This document shows, piece by piece, positions 8,816 to 16,886 of a stretch of 36,806 nt of DNA. A program made the translations under genes and the position numbers. Below the pieces are notes generated by a model that worked only from the letters and a program-made list of their open reading frames with translations, did not search any database and had not been told where the DNA came from. How positions within the stretch are numbered: the stretch's first letter is position 1; the number at the start of each line of letters is the position of its first letter. Source of the DNA: CAYVFC01 sp964450715 (GTDB lineage Bacteria > Myxococcota_A > Polyangia > Polyangiales > JAFGIB01); the NCBI GenBank assembly GCA_964450715.1, contig CAYVFC010000079.1, positions 1 through 36,806 on the forward strand, read 5' to 3'.

Positions 8816-8845
8816 CACCAGCGCGGCAGTGCCGCGCTGGTGTCA
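8813..8845. terminator. Strong hairpin between the AraC-type gene and the convergent fusion gene
   Basis: TGACACCAGCGCGGCA (8813-8828) and TGCCGCGCTGGTGTCA (8830-8845) form a perfect 16-bp stem with a single-base loop. The TGA that begins the left arm is the stop codon of the regulator gene. No T-tract follows on either strand, so it may act as a bidirectional structural terminator or be part of the adjoining repeat. Confidence 0.55.
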
Positions 8846-8917
8846 TCTCGACCGAAGGTAGAGATCTCCGAGAAGCACAAATACTGAACGAGATTTCTCG
8901 CTTCGCTCGAAATGACA
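8841..8917. repeat. Dispersed REP/MITE-like repeat bounded by TGTCAT/ATGACA
   Basis: The stretch begins TGTCATCTCGACCGAAGG and ends CGCTTCGCTCGAAATGACA; its termini are inverted (TGTCAT and ATGACA) and the inner CTCGA and TCGA also pair. I recognise this as a widespread intergenic repeat type seen in many bacterial phyla, from memory. It overlaps the last five bases of the terminator-like hairpin. It is non-coding. Confidence 0.6.
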
Positions 8918-8937
8918 CCGTCTGCTGCTACTACCTG

Positions 8938-11900
8938 CTACCGCAAAAAGAACCGGGGGTCGTTGGGCCTGATATCGAGGTGAAAGTGGTCGCGGTGGCC
9001 CAGGTTGTAGTTGGGCGTAATGACCGTGGAGAACTTCTTGCTCGCCGCGAGCTGGCAGACGATCTGTAGCAGCTTGCGCCCGCGCAGATCGTCCGGCGGA
9101 GGCGCCCTGCAGGTGCGGAAATCGGGGGCGAGCTGGAAATGGCGGGCGACCTCGAGGAAGCCACCCTTGGTCTGGAAGCGATACAGATCAAGCGCCAGGC
9201 CCAAGGTGTGGAAGCTGGTCCTGGGCTCGGGCCGGTAGTCGGACATCACGTCCACGGCGGTGACGCCGTGGCGCTTGAGGATGGCGACCAGGGCGGGCAG
9301 GCGCGTCGCCAGCTCGCAGGAGATGATGATAGGCCGATCCTCGTCCTCGTGCACGGTTCGAAACCAGACGCCGTCCACCGAGCCCCGAAGATGTACCGGT
9401 GTGGGGACCGGGGTGGGCAGAAGCTCGGTCCAGAGCTCGGCCTCGATGCCCGCGTCCTTCATGGCGTCCAGGCACTGCTGCTGCGGCCGGATGGACCAGA
9501 TCGCCCGGGGTCTTACCCGCCAGGTGGCCCCGGCGGCGAGTGAGCGGAAGCTGGGGAAGCGGGCCACCCTGCGGGCGATCTCCCTGGCGGCGACGCCGGC
9601 CGGATCTTCCGGCGGTGCCAGGAAACGCCTGGGAACAGGGGGCTTGGGCGGAGCCGGCAGTACGGGTAGCAGCGACGCCAGCGCCCCCTTGAAGCGGATG
9701 GTGCCCGCCGTGGCGGTAGCGGGCCTCCCGTCCCCCGGCTCGACAGTATCCGCGGGGGAGGCGCTGACGGCATCGACCCCGGCGTCTCTGCTCCCGCTCG
9801 CCTCCTGCTTCGGCGGCACGGGTAGCCGCCAGCTGTCGTCGAAGAAACCGAGGGCGAGCGGCCGCCGCGACCTTCTGAAGACCAGCCTCTCCCGGGCAGC
9901 GGTGGCGCGCTCGTCATACACGACGTAGTCCGGAAGAAAATCCGGAAGGTTGTGGCCGGCCATCACCGCGGCAGCCGTCAATCCCCACTGCACGATGACG
10001 TAGCGGTCCGGAAAGAGAGGGTTGGGATAAATGAAGCGGGTGCCCAGCCCATTTCCGGTGAAGCGCTCCTCGCCCAGCGTGATGGCGTCCGGCCCGAGGG
10101 CGATCGGCAGCCGTACGCGTATTCGTTCCAGGATCCGGTTGCTCCCCGGAGTGCCGTAGAGCACCAGATGGTTGTCGCGCATGATCTCCGGCGTGACCTC
10201 GGTATCCGCCAACACCGGCTGGCTGACCCGCCACAGCCAGAGCGGCCACCCGTTGCTACCCTTTTCCGCTGCCCGCTTCAGCCTTTCCTCCAGATCTGGC
10301 GCCCCCGTTCCGTATACGTGGACGACGGCGTCGTAATAGGCGTCGGTGATGGGACCGGACAGGCCCGGTCGTTTCTGCAGCCGGCCGGCTTTCGCCCGCG
10401 GAATCCCCCTTCGCCACTCCTTCCGCTCCCTGACGAAGTGGGCGGTCTCCGGCAGCTTCTCGGGCGCGCCGCGGTGAACGACGCTGCCGTCGATGGTGAT
10501 GCTCACCTCGGCCGCGCCGTCGCCGGTTCCCTCCGGCGCGAGAGGGGCGTCGCCCAGGTGAAGCGAGAAGGCGCGGACGTTGGCCGTATCCACCACCAGG
10601 CCGCCCTCCTCGACCCGGGCGCGCACCCGCCCGAGCTCGGGGTAGCGCGCCAGGCGGGTGACCGAGACCCAGTGCTGGCGGTTGGCGCGGTAGTCGCCGG
10701 TCACCAGCCGCACCTCGCGGGGACGCGGGTTGCGCTTTACCTCGGCCAGCTTCTCGTAGATGCGCCCGTGCTTGTGAACCGCATAGAGGATATCGTGCCC
10801 CAGCTGATACCAGGTTTTTTTGAACGGAACCCCCAGCCTTCGGATACTCGCTGTAAACTGGTCGACGAAGCGCGGCTTCATGGGACCGGTATCGGCGCGC
10901 CCGTGGTAGTAACGGAAATCGGTATTGAAGGCGTTCTCGGCCAGGTGCAGGCCGGAGAGGGGCCGCACGCAGTCCGCTTCTTCCTCCAACATGCGGCCAC
11001 CCGCGTACTGCATCCAGCTCGGCGCGCCGGCCATGGCCATGACGGCGCTGAAGCGCCAGGCATGGCGCAGGCCGATGCCGTAGGCGCCCACCCCGCCGTT
11101 GGAGAGCCCGCCCAGCACCACCCGATCGGGATCCACGTTGTAGCTGCGCTGCACCTCCTCGATGGCGTCCAGCACATCGCGCTCGCCCATCCAGCGCCAC
11201 ATCACGTGGCCGAATCCGTCCGGGGCCATCACGATCCAGTCGGGCTTCCAGCGCGGCTCGAATTCGTCCCACAGGTGCTCCCGGTAGGCTTTCCAGCTCA
11301 TGTTGTTGCCGAGCACCACACCCAGAAAGAGATTGCCGTTGGCCGTGCCGCCGTGCATCACCACCATCAGCGGATAGGAGCGCTCCGGATCGTAGTCCGG
11401 CGGTATGTACACGGCGTATCCCTGACGGTGCTCAGATACCGGCGAGCGATAGCCGCGCAGCGAGATCCTTCCCCGTTCCGCCGGATAGGGATCGCTGCCA
11501 CCCTCGCGCAAGCGCCCGAGCAGCTTTCGGGTCCTGCCGAGCCACATCTCGGACTGGGCCCCGTAACCGCCGGTGATGCGCGCGGCCACCTCGGCGGTAT
11601 AGGCCAGGCTTTCGAAGGTCTGGTCCGGGATCTTTCCGCAATGCTCGCGCCGGGCCTGGCCGAGCTCGGCCGCCAGCTCCTTTACCGCCGCTGCCGTTTT
11701 TCCGGACGCGCTGCCCGGGATCTCGACCCGCGTGACCGCCCCGTGCGTCCCGGACCCGCACCGCGGCTCCGGGTCGGTCGGCGCAGCCTGCTCTGGCGCC
11801 CGCGCGTTCGGCGCCTCGCCCGCGGGCGAGGCGTCGGCAGGGACGCCGGACGTATCCCTGGCCGCCGCCCTGGCCGCCTCTGCCGCCTCCGCCGCGCGCC

Positions 11901-12009
11901 GGGCCGAGACCGCGGTATCTCGCTCGGCCGACGGCGTACAGCCGTGCGCGCCTAGCGCCAGAGCGCCGACCATCAGGACGAGCATCGTCGCGTCGTACGG
12001 CTTGCGCAT
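8938..12009 (-). CDS. Lipid-anchored esterase fused to extensin-like LAS peptidase
   Basis: Protein of 1023 residues from the ATG at 12009, chosen because the hydrophobic leader MLVLMVGALALGAHGC starts close by; Cys24 is a plausible but imperfect lipobox. Residues about 150-420 form an alpha/beta-hydrolase/PHB-depolymerase-type esterase domain with the oxyanion segment VVMHGGTANGN (H219) and the nucleophile elbow GGLSNGG (Ser303). A long middle part is unassigned. The C-terminal about 190 residues match the extensin-like/LAS metallopeptidase fold: SFHTLGLALD gives HxxGxAxD (H934, D941) and GHRDHFH gives the final HxH (H1008, H1010). LAS enzymes cleave peptidoglycan peptides using zinc. The combination suggests an envelope enzyme acting on wall peptide and ester bonds; substrate is inference. 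Divergent from the acyltransferase-like gene. Confidence 0.8.
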   Translation of the reverse strand: MRKPYDATMLVLMVGALALGAHGCTPSAERDTAVSARRAAEAAEAARAAARDTSGVPADASPAGEAPNARAPEQAAPTDPEPRCGSGTHGAVTRVEIPGSASGKTAAAVKELAAELGQARREHCGKIPDQTFESLAYTAEVAARITGGYGAQSEMWLGRTRKLLGRLREGGSDPYPAERGRISLRGYRSPVSEHRQGYAVYIPPDYDPERSYPLMVVMHGGTANGNLFLGVVLGNNMSWKAYREHLWDEFEPRWKPDWIVMAPDGFGHVMWRWMGERDVLDAIEEVQRSYNVDPDRVVLGGLSNGGVGAYGIGLRHAWRFSAVMAMAGAPSWMQYAGGRMLEEEADCVRPLSGLHLAENAFNTDFRYYHGRADTGPMKPRFVDQFTASIRRLGVPFKKTWYQLGHDILYAVHKHGRIYEKLAEVKRNPRPREVRLVTGDYRANRQHWVSVTRLARYPELGRVRARVEEGGLVVDTANVRAFSLHLGDAPLAPEGTGDGAAEVSITIDGSVVHRGAPEKLPETAHFVRERKEWRRGIPRAKAGRLQKRPGLSGPITDAYYDAVVHVYGTGAPDLEERLKRAAEKGSNGWPLWLWRVSQPVLADTEVTPEIMRDNHLVLYGTPGSNRILERIRVRLPIALGPDAITLGEERFTGNGLGTRFIYPNPLFPDRYVIVQWGLTAAAVMAGHNLPDFLPDYVVYDERATAARERLVFRRSRRPLALGFFDDSWRLPVPPKQEASGSRDAGVDAVSASPADTVEPGDGRPATATAGTIRFKGALASLLPVLPAPPKPPVPRRFLAPPEDPAGVAAREIARRVARFPSFRSLAAGATWRVRPRAIWSIRPQQQCLDAMKDAGIEAELWTELLPTPVPTPVHLRGSVDGVWFRTVHEDEDRPIIISCELATRLPALVAILKRHGVTAVDVMSDYRPEPRTSFHTLGLALDLYRFQTKGGFLEVARHFQLAPDFRTCRAPPPDDLRGRKLLQIVCQLAASKKFSTVITPNYNLGHRDHFHLDIRPNDPRFFLR

Positions 12010-12158
12010 ACGGGATGGGGGAAACGTGGCAAGAAACGGGAAAAAAGTCACGTTCCGGTCGGGAGCTGCGCACCGGCGTCTGGGGTCTTGCGACCCTCTC
12101 GTCTCTGTGCTCTATCAGGGGCCTTGGAAACCGCCCACCGCGCTCAGGAGGGGTTCGC

Positions 12159-13295
12159 ATGTCCATCGAGATCCGGCAACACGCACCCGGCAAAGACGTC
12201 AAGGACTTCATCCGCGTTCCGCACATCGTATTCCGGAACGATCCGGTATGGATTCCGACCCTGAACATGGTGGTGGAGGACCAGCTCAACCCGGCCAAGA
12301 ACCCGTTCTTCCAGCACGCGGACGTGGCCCTGTTCACCGCCCACAAGAATGGCCGGCTGGCGGGCCGCATCTCCGCCCAGGTCGACCACGAGCACCTCAA
12401 GCGCTACCAGGACCAGACCGGGTTTTTCGGCTTCTTCGACACCACCGACGACCCGGAGGTGGCCCGAGCCCTGGTAGAAGCGGCCAGCGAATTCGTGAGC
12501 AAGCGGGGGATGAAGAGCATCCGCGGGCCGTTGTCGCTCTCCATCAACGAGGAGCTGGGCCTGCTGGTGGAGGGCTTCGACACGCCGCCCATGGTGATGA
12601 TGGCCCACTCCACGCCCTACCAGGGCGCCCTGGCCGAGGCCTGCGGCCTGGTCAAGGCCAAGGACCTGTACGCCTGGCGCTTCAACGTGGGCGAGCCCAC
12701 CGCGCGATCGCTGCGCGCCTGGGAGCATATCAACTCCCTGCCCGAGGTCGAGGTCAAGAACGTCAACCGGGCTAGTCTGGGCGAGGACATTCGCAAGGTC
12801 CTGGAGATCTACAACGACGCCTGGAGCGAGAACTGGGGCATGGTGCCGGCGACCGAGGCCGAGGGCGAGAAGATGGCCGAGGATATGAAGCTGGTCATCG
12901 ACGAGCGGCTGGCCTTCTGGGTGATGATCGACGGCGAGCCGGCGGCCATCTGCATCTGTTTTCCCAACCTGAACGAGGCGGCGCACGACCTGCAGGGAAA
13001 GCTCTTCCCGTTCGGCATCTTTAAGCTGCTCTGGCGCGTCAAGGTCCAGCACCCCAAGACGGCCCGAGTCGTGCTCATGGGCATCAAGAAGAAGTTCCGC
13101 AACCGCAAGCGCTACGGCGCGCTGGCCATGTTCATCTGCGCCGAGATCGCCAGGCGCGGGACGAACCTGGGGTACGAGGCGGCCGAGGTGAGCTGGACGC
13201 TGGAAGACAACACCCCCATCAACCTGACCATTCGCGCCATGGGCTGCAAGCGCTACAAGACCTACCGGATTTACGAGAAACCGGTGGAGGGGTGA
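12159..13295 (+). CDS. YghO-like GNAT-fold acyltransferase
   Basis: Protein of 378 residues. The pattern PHIVFRNDPVWIP near the N-terminus, RISAQVDHEH, FGFFDTTDDPEV, the central IRGPLSLSINEELGLL, and the C-terminal CAEIARRG and EVSWTLEDNTPIN are characteristic of the YghO-like group of GNAT-fold proteins. No substrate is established for this group to my knowledge; acyl transfer is inferred from the fold. The ATG at 12159 is chosen because it is preceded by CAGGAGGGG and matches the family start; the open frame continues 48 codons upstream without family resemblance. The product appears cytoplasmic, with no signal or membrane segment. Confidence 0.65.
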   Translation: MSIEIRQHAPGKDVKDFIRVPHIVFRNDPVWIPTLNMVVEDQLNPAKNPFFQHADVALFTAHKNGRLAGRISAQVDHEHLKRYQDQTGFFGFFDTTDDPEVARALVEAASEFVSKRGMKSIRGPLSLSINEELGLLVEGFDTPPMVMMAHSTPYQGALAEACGLVKAKDLYAWRFNVGEPTARSLRAWEHINSLPEVEVKNVNRASLGEDIRKVLEIYNDAWSENWGMVPATEAEGEKMAEDMKLVIDERLAFWVMIDGEPAAICICFPNLNEAAHDLQGKLFPFGIFKLLWRVKVQHPKTARVVLMGIKKKFRNRKRYGALAMFICAEIARRGTNLGYEAAEVSWTLEDNTPINLTIRAMGCKRYKTYRIYEKPVEG

Positions 13296-13375
13296 GGTTG
13301 TTCGGTGGGGGAAAAGGTGAATTCGATCCTGATCCGGGACCGTGGTAAAAGGCCAATCCAGAAAGGAGGGCTCCC

Positions 13376-14557
13376 ATGCGCACTTGTCTGAGAACGTCGT
13401 TGATCTTCGTCGGGATCACCCTGCTGGTTCTAGCAGGGGGTTGCTCCAAGCAACCTAAACAGCAGGAGGGAGCGGTCGAAAAGGCCGCGGAGCCCGTCGT
13501 CAAACAGGGACCGCCGAAAATCGTCGTCGACGAAAAGTCTTATGATTTCGGCAAGGTCAAAGAGGGCACCAACGTAGAGCACGTCTACAAGATCAAGAAC
13601 GAGGGCGAGGGCGAGCTGGTCATCGAGAACGTGAGGTCGTCGTGCGGCTGCACGGTAGCCCAGCCCACCAGCAAGAACGTGCCGCCGGGCGGCGAGAGCG
13701 AGATCAAGGCGACCTTCAGGACGGCCGGCCGCGGAGGAAAGACGCGGAAGACCATCACCGTCAAGTCCAACGACCCGGTCACCCCCACCCTGGTCCTGAG
13801 CATCCAGGGCGAGATCGAGACCGACGTGGCGGTCAAGCCGCGCAGCATCTGGCTGGGACAGCTGAAGAAGCGGACCAAGGGTACGGCCGATTTCACCGTT
13901 GAGGTCAGCGATCCCGAACGTATCAAGGTCACGTCCGTCAAAGTCGAGGACAGGGCCTTCACGATCAAGAAGCTGGAGGGCGACGCGGCCGGGACCGCCA
14001 AGTACCAGATCACGTTCAGGGGAGGCGTCAAGCTGGGGCCGATCTCGACCCGCGTGCTGGTCGAGTACGAGGGCGCCGAAAAGTCGCCCCTGCGGGTGCC
14101 GGTCCGGGTCGAGGTGGTGGGCGACCTGCAGTACACCAAGTATCTCCGCTTCATCAAACGCAACGACTCCTTCCAGCCCATGACTATCGTCTTCAAGTCC
14201 CGCACGGACAAGGACGTCACCATCAAGAGCGCGAACGATCCCCAGGGGCTTCTCAAGCTCACCGTGCTCGAGGGCAAGGGCAAGCGGCCCATGATCCGGG
14301 CCGAGGTGGCCGACCCCGCGGCCTCTTACCAGAGCCCCCGGCGCAACAACATCGTGGTACAGACCAGCGATCGGGACGAGCCCAAGGTGGAGATCGGCTA
14401 CACCATCGTGGAGCCGCGGGCTCCGGCGGTCCGACCCACCGCAAGGCCACTGCCGCCGAGGAAGTCGCCGCCGCCCCGCCCGGGACCGGCGGCGCCGCCG
14501 TTGCCGGCGAAGAAGGCGCCTCCAGCCGGCCCGAGCCCGCAGCCGCCTCCTAAGTAA
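13376..14557 (+). CDS. DUF1573-type lipoprotein with Pro-rich tail
   Basis: Protein of 393 residues. The signal peptide ends LVLAGGC, Cys23 being the lipidation site. A DUF1573/HYDIN-like immunoglobulin-fold domain spans about 45-135 (YDFGKVKEGTNVEHVYKIKN, then NVRSSCGCTV), and two more beta-rich repeats of similar type follow to about 345. The last about 45 residues are rich in Pro, Ala, Arg and Lys, suggesting an extended envelope-spanning or wall-binding tail. DUF1573 proteins are secreted or envelope proteins of undefined role. AAAGGAGGG precedes the ATG. It sits between the acyltransferase-like gene and mtaB on the same strand with short gaps, so co-transcription is possible. Confidence 0.8.
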   Translation: MRTCLRTSLIFVGITLLVLAGGCSKQPKQQEGAVEKAAEPVVKQGPPKIVVDEKSYDFGKVKEGTNVEHVYKIKNEGEGELVIENVRSSCGCTVAQPTSKNVPPGGESEIKATFRTAGRGGKTRKTITVKSNDPVTPTLVLSIQGEIETDVAVKPRSIWLGQLKKRTKGTADFTVEVSDPERIKVTSVKVEDRAFTIKKLEGDAAGTAKYQITFRGGVKLGPISTRVLVEYEGAEKSPLRVPVRVEVVGDLQYTKYLRFIKRNDSFQPMTIVFKSRTDKDVTIKSANDPQGLLKLTVLEGKGKRPMIRAEVADPAASYQSPRRNNIVVQTSDRDEPKVEIGYTIVEPRAPAVRPTARPLPPRKSPPPRPGPAAPPLPAKKAPPAGPSPQPPPK

Positions 14558-14590
14558 CGTACGGCGGTTTCGCTCCCGTAGTCGTCGGCG

Positions 14591-15871
14591 ATGGCCAGAA
14601 CCGTCTCCCTCAAGACCCTGGGCTGCAAGCTCAACCAGTACGAGACCGCCCGGCTGGCGGAGTCGCTCGTTAGCCGGGGTTGGGTGATCCGGCCCTTGGG
14701 GGAGAGAGTCGACGCCGTGATCGTCAACACCTGTACGGTCACGGACCGGGCCGACAAAAAGTCCCGTAGTCAAATCCGGCAGGGCTCGCGTTTCTCGACC
14801 AGCGGCAAGGCCTTTGTCACCGGCTGCCTAGTCGACCGCGACCGCGAGGGCCTCGCCTCCATGCCCGAGGTAGCGGCCCTGTTCGACAACGGCGAAAAAC
14901 CGCTGCTCGCCGACCGGCTCGCCGAGCTGGTCGGCAACGAGCGCTCGGATGCCTCCGCGGAACCGACACCGGAGCCGCCTTTCGTGCGAACCCAGGGCTA
15001 CCTGAAGATCCAGGACGGTTGTGACGGGTCGTGCGCCTATTGCGTGGTACCCGCGGTACGCGGGGCGCCCCGCAGCGAAAGGGCCGACCGGGTACTGGAG
15101 CGGGCCCGGCGGCTGGTGGACGGCGGTTGCCCGGAGCTCATCCTGACCGGCATCACCATCGGTCGCTACCGGGACGGCGCGCTCGACCTGGCCGGCCTGG
15201 CGGAGTCGATCGTACGGCTGCCCGGGAGGTTCAGGCTCCGCTTTACCTCCGTCGAGCCCACCCAGGTGACCGAGCGCCTGATCGAGTTGCTCGAGCACGA
15301 AAAGGTCTGCTCGCATCTGCACCTTCCGCTGCAGTCGGGCTCGGACCGCGTCCTGGCCTCGATGCGCAGGCCCTACCGCCTGGCCGACTATTGCGCGCTG
15401 GTGGAGCGGGTACGGAAGCGCTCCCCCGGGGCGGCGATCGGCACCGACCTGATAGTCGGCTACCCCGATGAAACCGAAGACGACTTCTCGCTTACCCTGG
15501 CCGCGGTGGAAGCGGTCGGCTTCGCCTACCTTCACCAGTTCACCTACTCGCCCCGGCCGGGTACCGAGGCCAGCGGCCCCGAGGCGCAGCCGGCCGGCCG
15601 ATCCGCGACCGCCGCCAGGGTGGAAGCCCTGCGCGAGCTCGGCGCCAGCAAGTCCCTCGACTACGCCCGGCGCTTCGTCGGCCGGCAGCTCAGCTGCGTG
15701 ATCGAGCGCGACGGCAAGACCGGCGCGCACATCGGCGTAAGCGATAACTATATAAAAATCGTTTTGCTGCCCTCCCCGCTCAACCGGCGGCGGGAGGGAA
15801 CCCTGTCCGGCGTAGAGCTGCTAAACGCAGACCGTCGGCCGGCCACGGGCAGGCTGGTTGCCACCGCCTGA
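14591..15871 (+). CDS. mtaB: tRNA t6A37 methylthiotransferase MtaB
   Basis: Protein of 426 residues. The N-terminal methylthiotransferase domain has the three expected cysteines: C12 (GCKLNQYE), C48 (NTCTVT) and C79 (TGCLVD). The radical-SAM domain carries C144-x3-C148-x2-C151 (CDGSCAYC). A C-terminal TRAM-like region follows (about 350-420). MtaB adds a methylthio group to N6-threonylcarbamoyladenosine at tRNA position 37, using two 4Fe-4S clusters and SAM. GCKLNQYE distinguishes MtaB from MiaB and RimO. The start at 14591 matches the family N-terminus. Downstream of the DUF1573 gene by 33 bp, plausibly in one transcript. Confidence 0.92.
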   Translation: MARTVSLKTLGCKLNQYETARLAESLVSRGWVIRPLGERVDAVIVNTCTVTDRADKKSRSQIRQGSRFSTSGKAFVTGCLVDRDREGLASMPEVAALFDNGEKPLLADRLAELVGNERSDASAEPTPEPPFVRTQGYLKIQDGCDGSCAYCVVPAVRGAPRSERADRVLERARRLVDGGCPELILTGITIGRYRDGALDLAGLAESIVRLPGRFRLRFTSVEPTQVTERLIELLEHEKVCSHLHLPLQSGSDRVLASMRRPYRLADYCALVERVRKRSPGAAIGTDLIVGYPDETEDDFSLTLAAVEAVGFAYLHQFTYSPRPGTEASGPEAQPAGRSATAARVEALRELGASKSLDYARRFVGRQLSCVIERDGKTGAHIGVSDNYIKIVLLPSPLNRRREGTLSGVELLNADRRPATGRLVATA

Positions 15872-15929
15872 TGCGGTCGATCCGGCTATTCGGATACCGG
15901 CCGCCCGGGGATCGTGGTACAAGTACGCC

Positions 15930-16886
15930 ATGCGAACGAAGACCCTTCTTACATCCTTTTATACTGCAACTCTGATTCTCGGCCCGGCCGTTCTCGGCTG
16001 TGGAACCAGCGACCCGGATGCCGGCAACGGCCCGGAAGGCGGCGCTCAGGCGCAAGGCGGCTCCGGAACGAGCGGTGGCGGGGAAGCCGGCGATGCGGCC
16101 GCCGGCGAGAGCGGCGGTTCCGGCGGCGACCCGGGTAACGAGGGCGGTGCCGGCGGCGGTGGTGGCGGCGAGATGCGCGACGGCGGGGAGCCGGACGGCG
16201 CCGAGCCCGCGGACGCCGGAGACGCCACGGTCTCGGGAGCGGTGGCGGCCGCGGACGTGTGCGAGCGGCTGAGCACCATCCAGTGCTCGGGCGAGGCCAG
16301 CTGCTGCAACAATCCCGGACGCGACTTCGATGCCTGCAAACAGATCATGAAGCAGGCCTGCGAAACCGAGCTCACCCTGGACCAGATCGCCATGAATCCG
16401 GTATCGGGGTACGACGCGCAGAAAGCGGGCGAGGCCTTTGACGAGTTCGAGCGCCTGGTGGACGACTGCGTCCCCAACGTCGTGGACTGGGCCATATCCC
16501 GCGAGGGGTTCGCCGGCGTGGTCGAGGGCACCATCGACGAGGGCGACGACTGCACGCCGCCCGAGCCGACCGTGGTGACCGTGGCCAAGGTCGGCGCCGC
16601 CCTGGTCTCCTGCCGCAACGGCGCCGAAGTGGCCTGCCTGCCCAAGGCCTCGGGCTGGACCTGCCAGCAGCGCTCCGACGAGGGAGGCCCCTGCTACCTG
16701 GATACCAACTGCAAAGAGGGCCTGTACTGCCTCAACCCCGCCCTCGGTTACGACGGTGTCTGCACGGCGCAAAAGGCGCTCGACGCGCCCTGCTTGACCC
16801 CCAACGAGTGTGCCTCCTTCGTCTGCAAGCAGGGCATCTGCGCGCCGGTCAACGTACAGAACGCCTATTGCCTGTCGCAGCTGTAG
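15930..16886 (+). CDS. Cys-rich lipoprotein with Gly-rich linker
   Basis: Protein of 318 residues from the ATG at 15930. The leader ends AVLGC, with Cys24 as likely lipidation site. About residues 28-105 are a Gly/Ala/Glu-rich linker. The rest has many cysteines (for example CSGEASCCNNPGRDFDAC and later CLTPNECASFVCKQGIC), suggesting disulfide-bonded extracellular modules. The pattern of CxxxxxC clusters with EGLYCLN and GVCTAQ is common in Myxococcota surface proteins. Function unknown. Its last 38 bases overlap the 3' end of the convergent FAD/Fe-S oxidoreductase gene. Confidence 0.75.
   Translation: MRTKTLLTSFYTATLILGPAVLGCGTSDPDAGNGPEGGAQAQGGSGTSGGGEAGDAAAGESGGSGGDPGNEGGAGGGGGGEMRDGGEPDGAEPADAGDATVSGAVAAADVCERLSTIQCSGEASCCNNPGRDFDACKQIMKQACETELTLDQIAMNPVSGYDAQKAGEAFDEFERLVDDCVPNVVDWAISREGFAGVVEGTIDEGDDCTPPEPTVVTVAKVGAALVSCRNGAEVACLPKASGWTCQQRSDEGGPCYLDTNCKEGLYCLNPALGYDGVCTAQKALDAPCLTPNECASFVCKQGICAPVNVQNAYCLSQL

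Noticed and set aside
9952..11955. 667-codon open frame opposite the esterase/peptidase gene
   Set aside because: Antisense shadow; no family motif, while the minus strand carries the catalytic residues.
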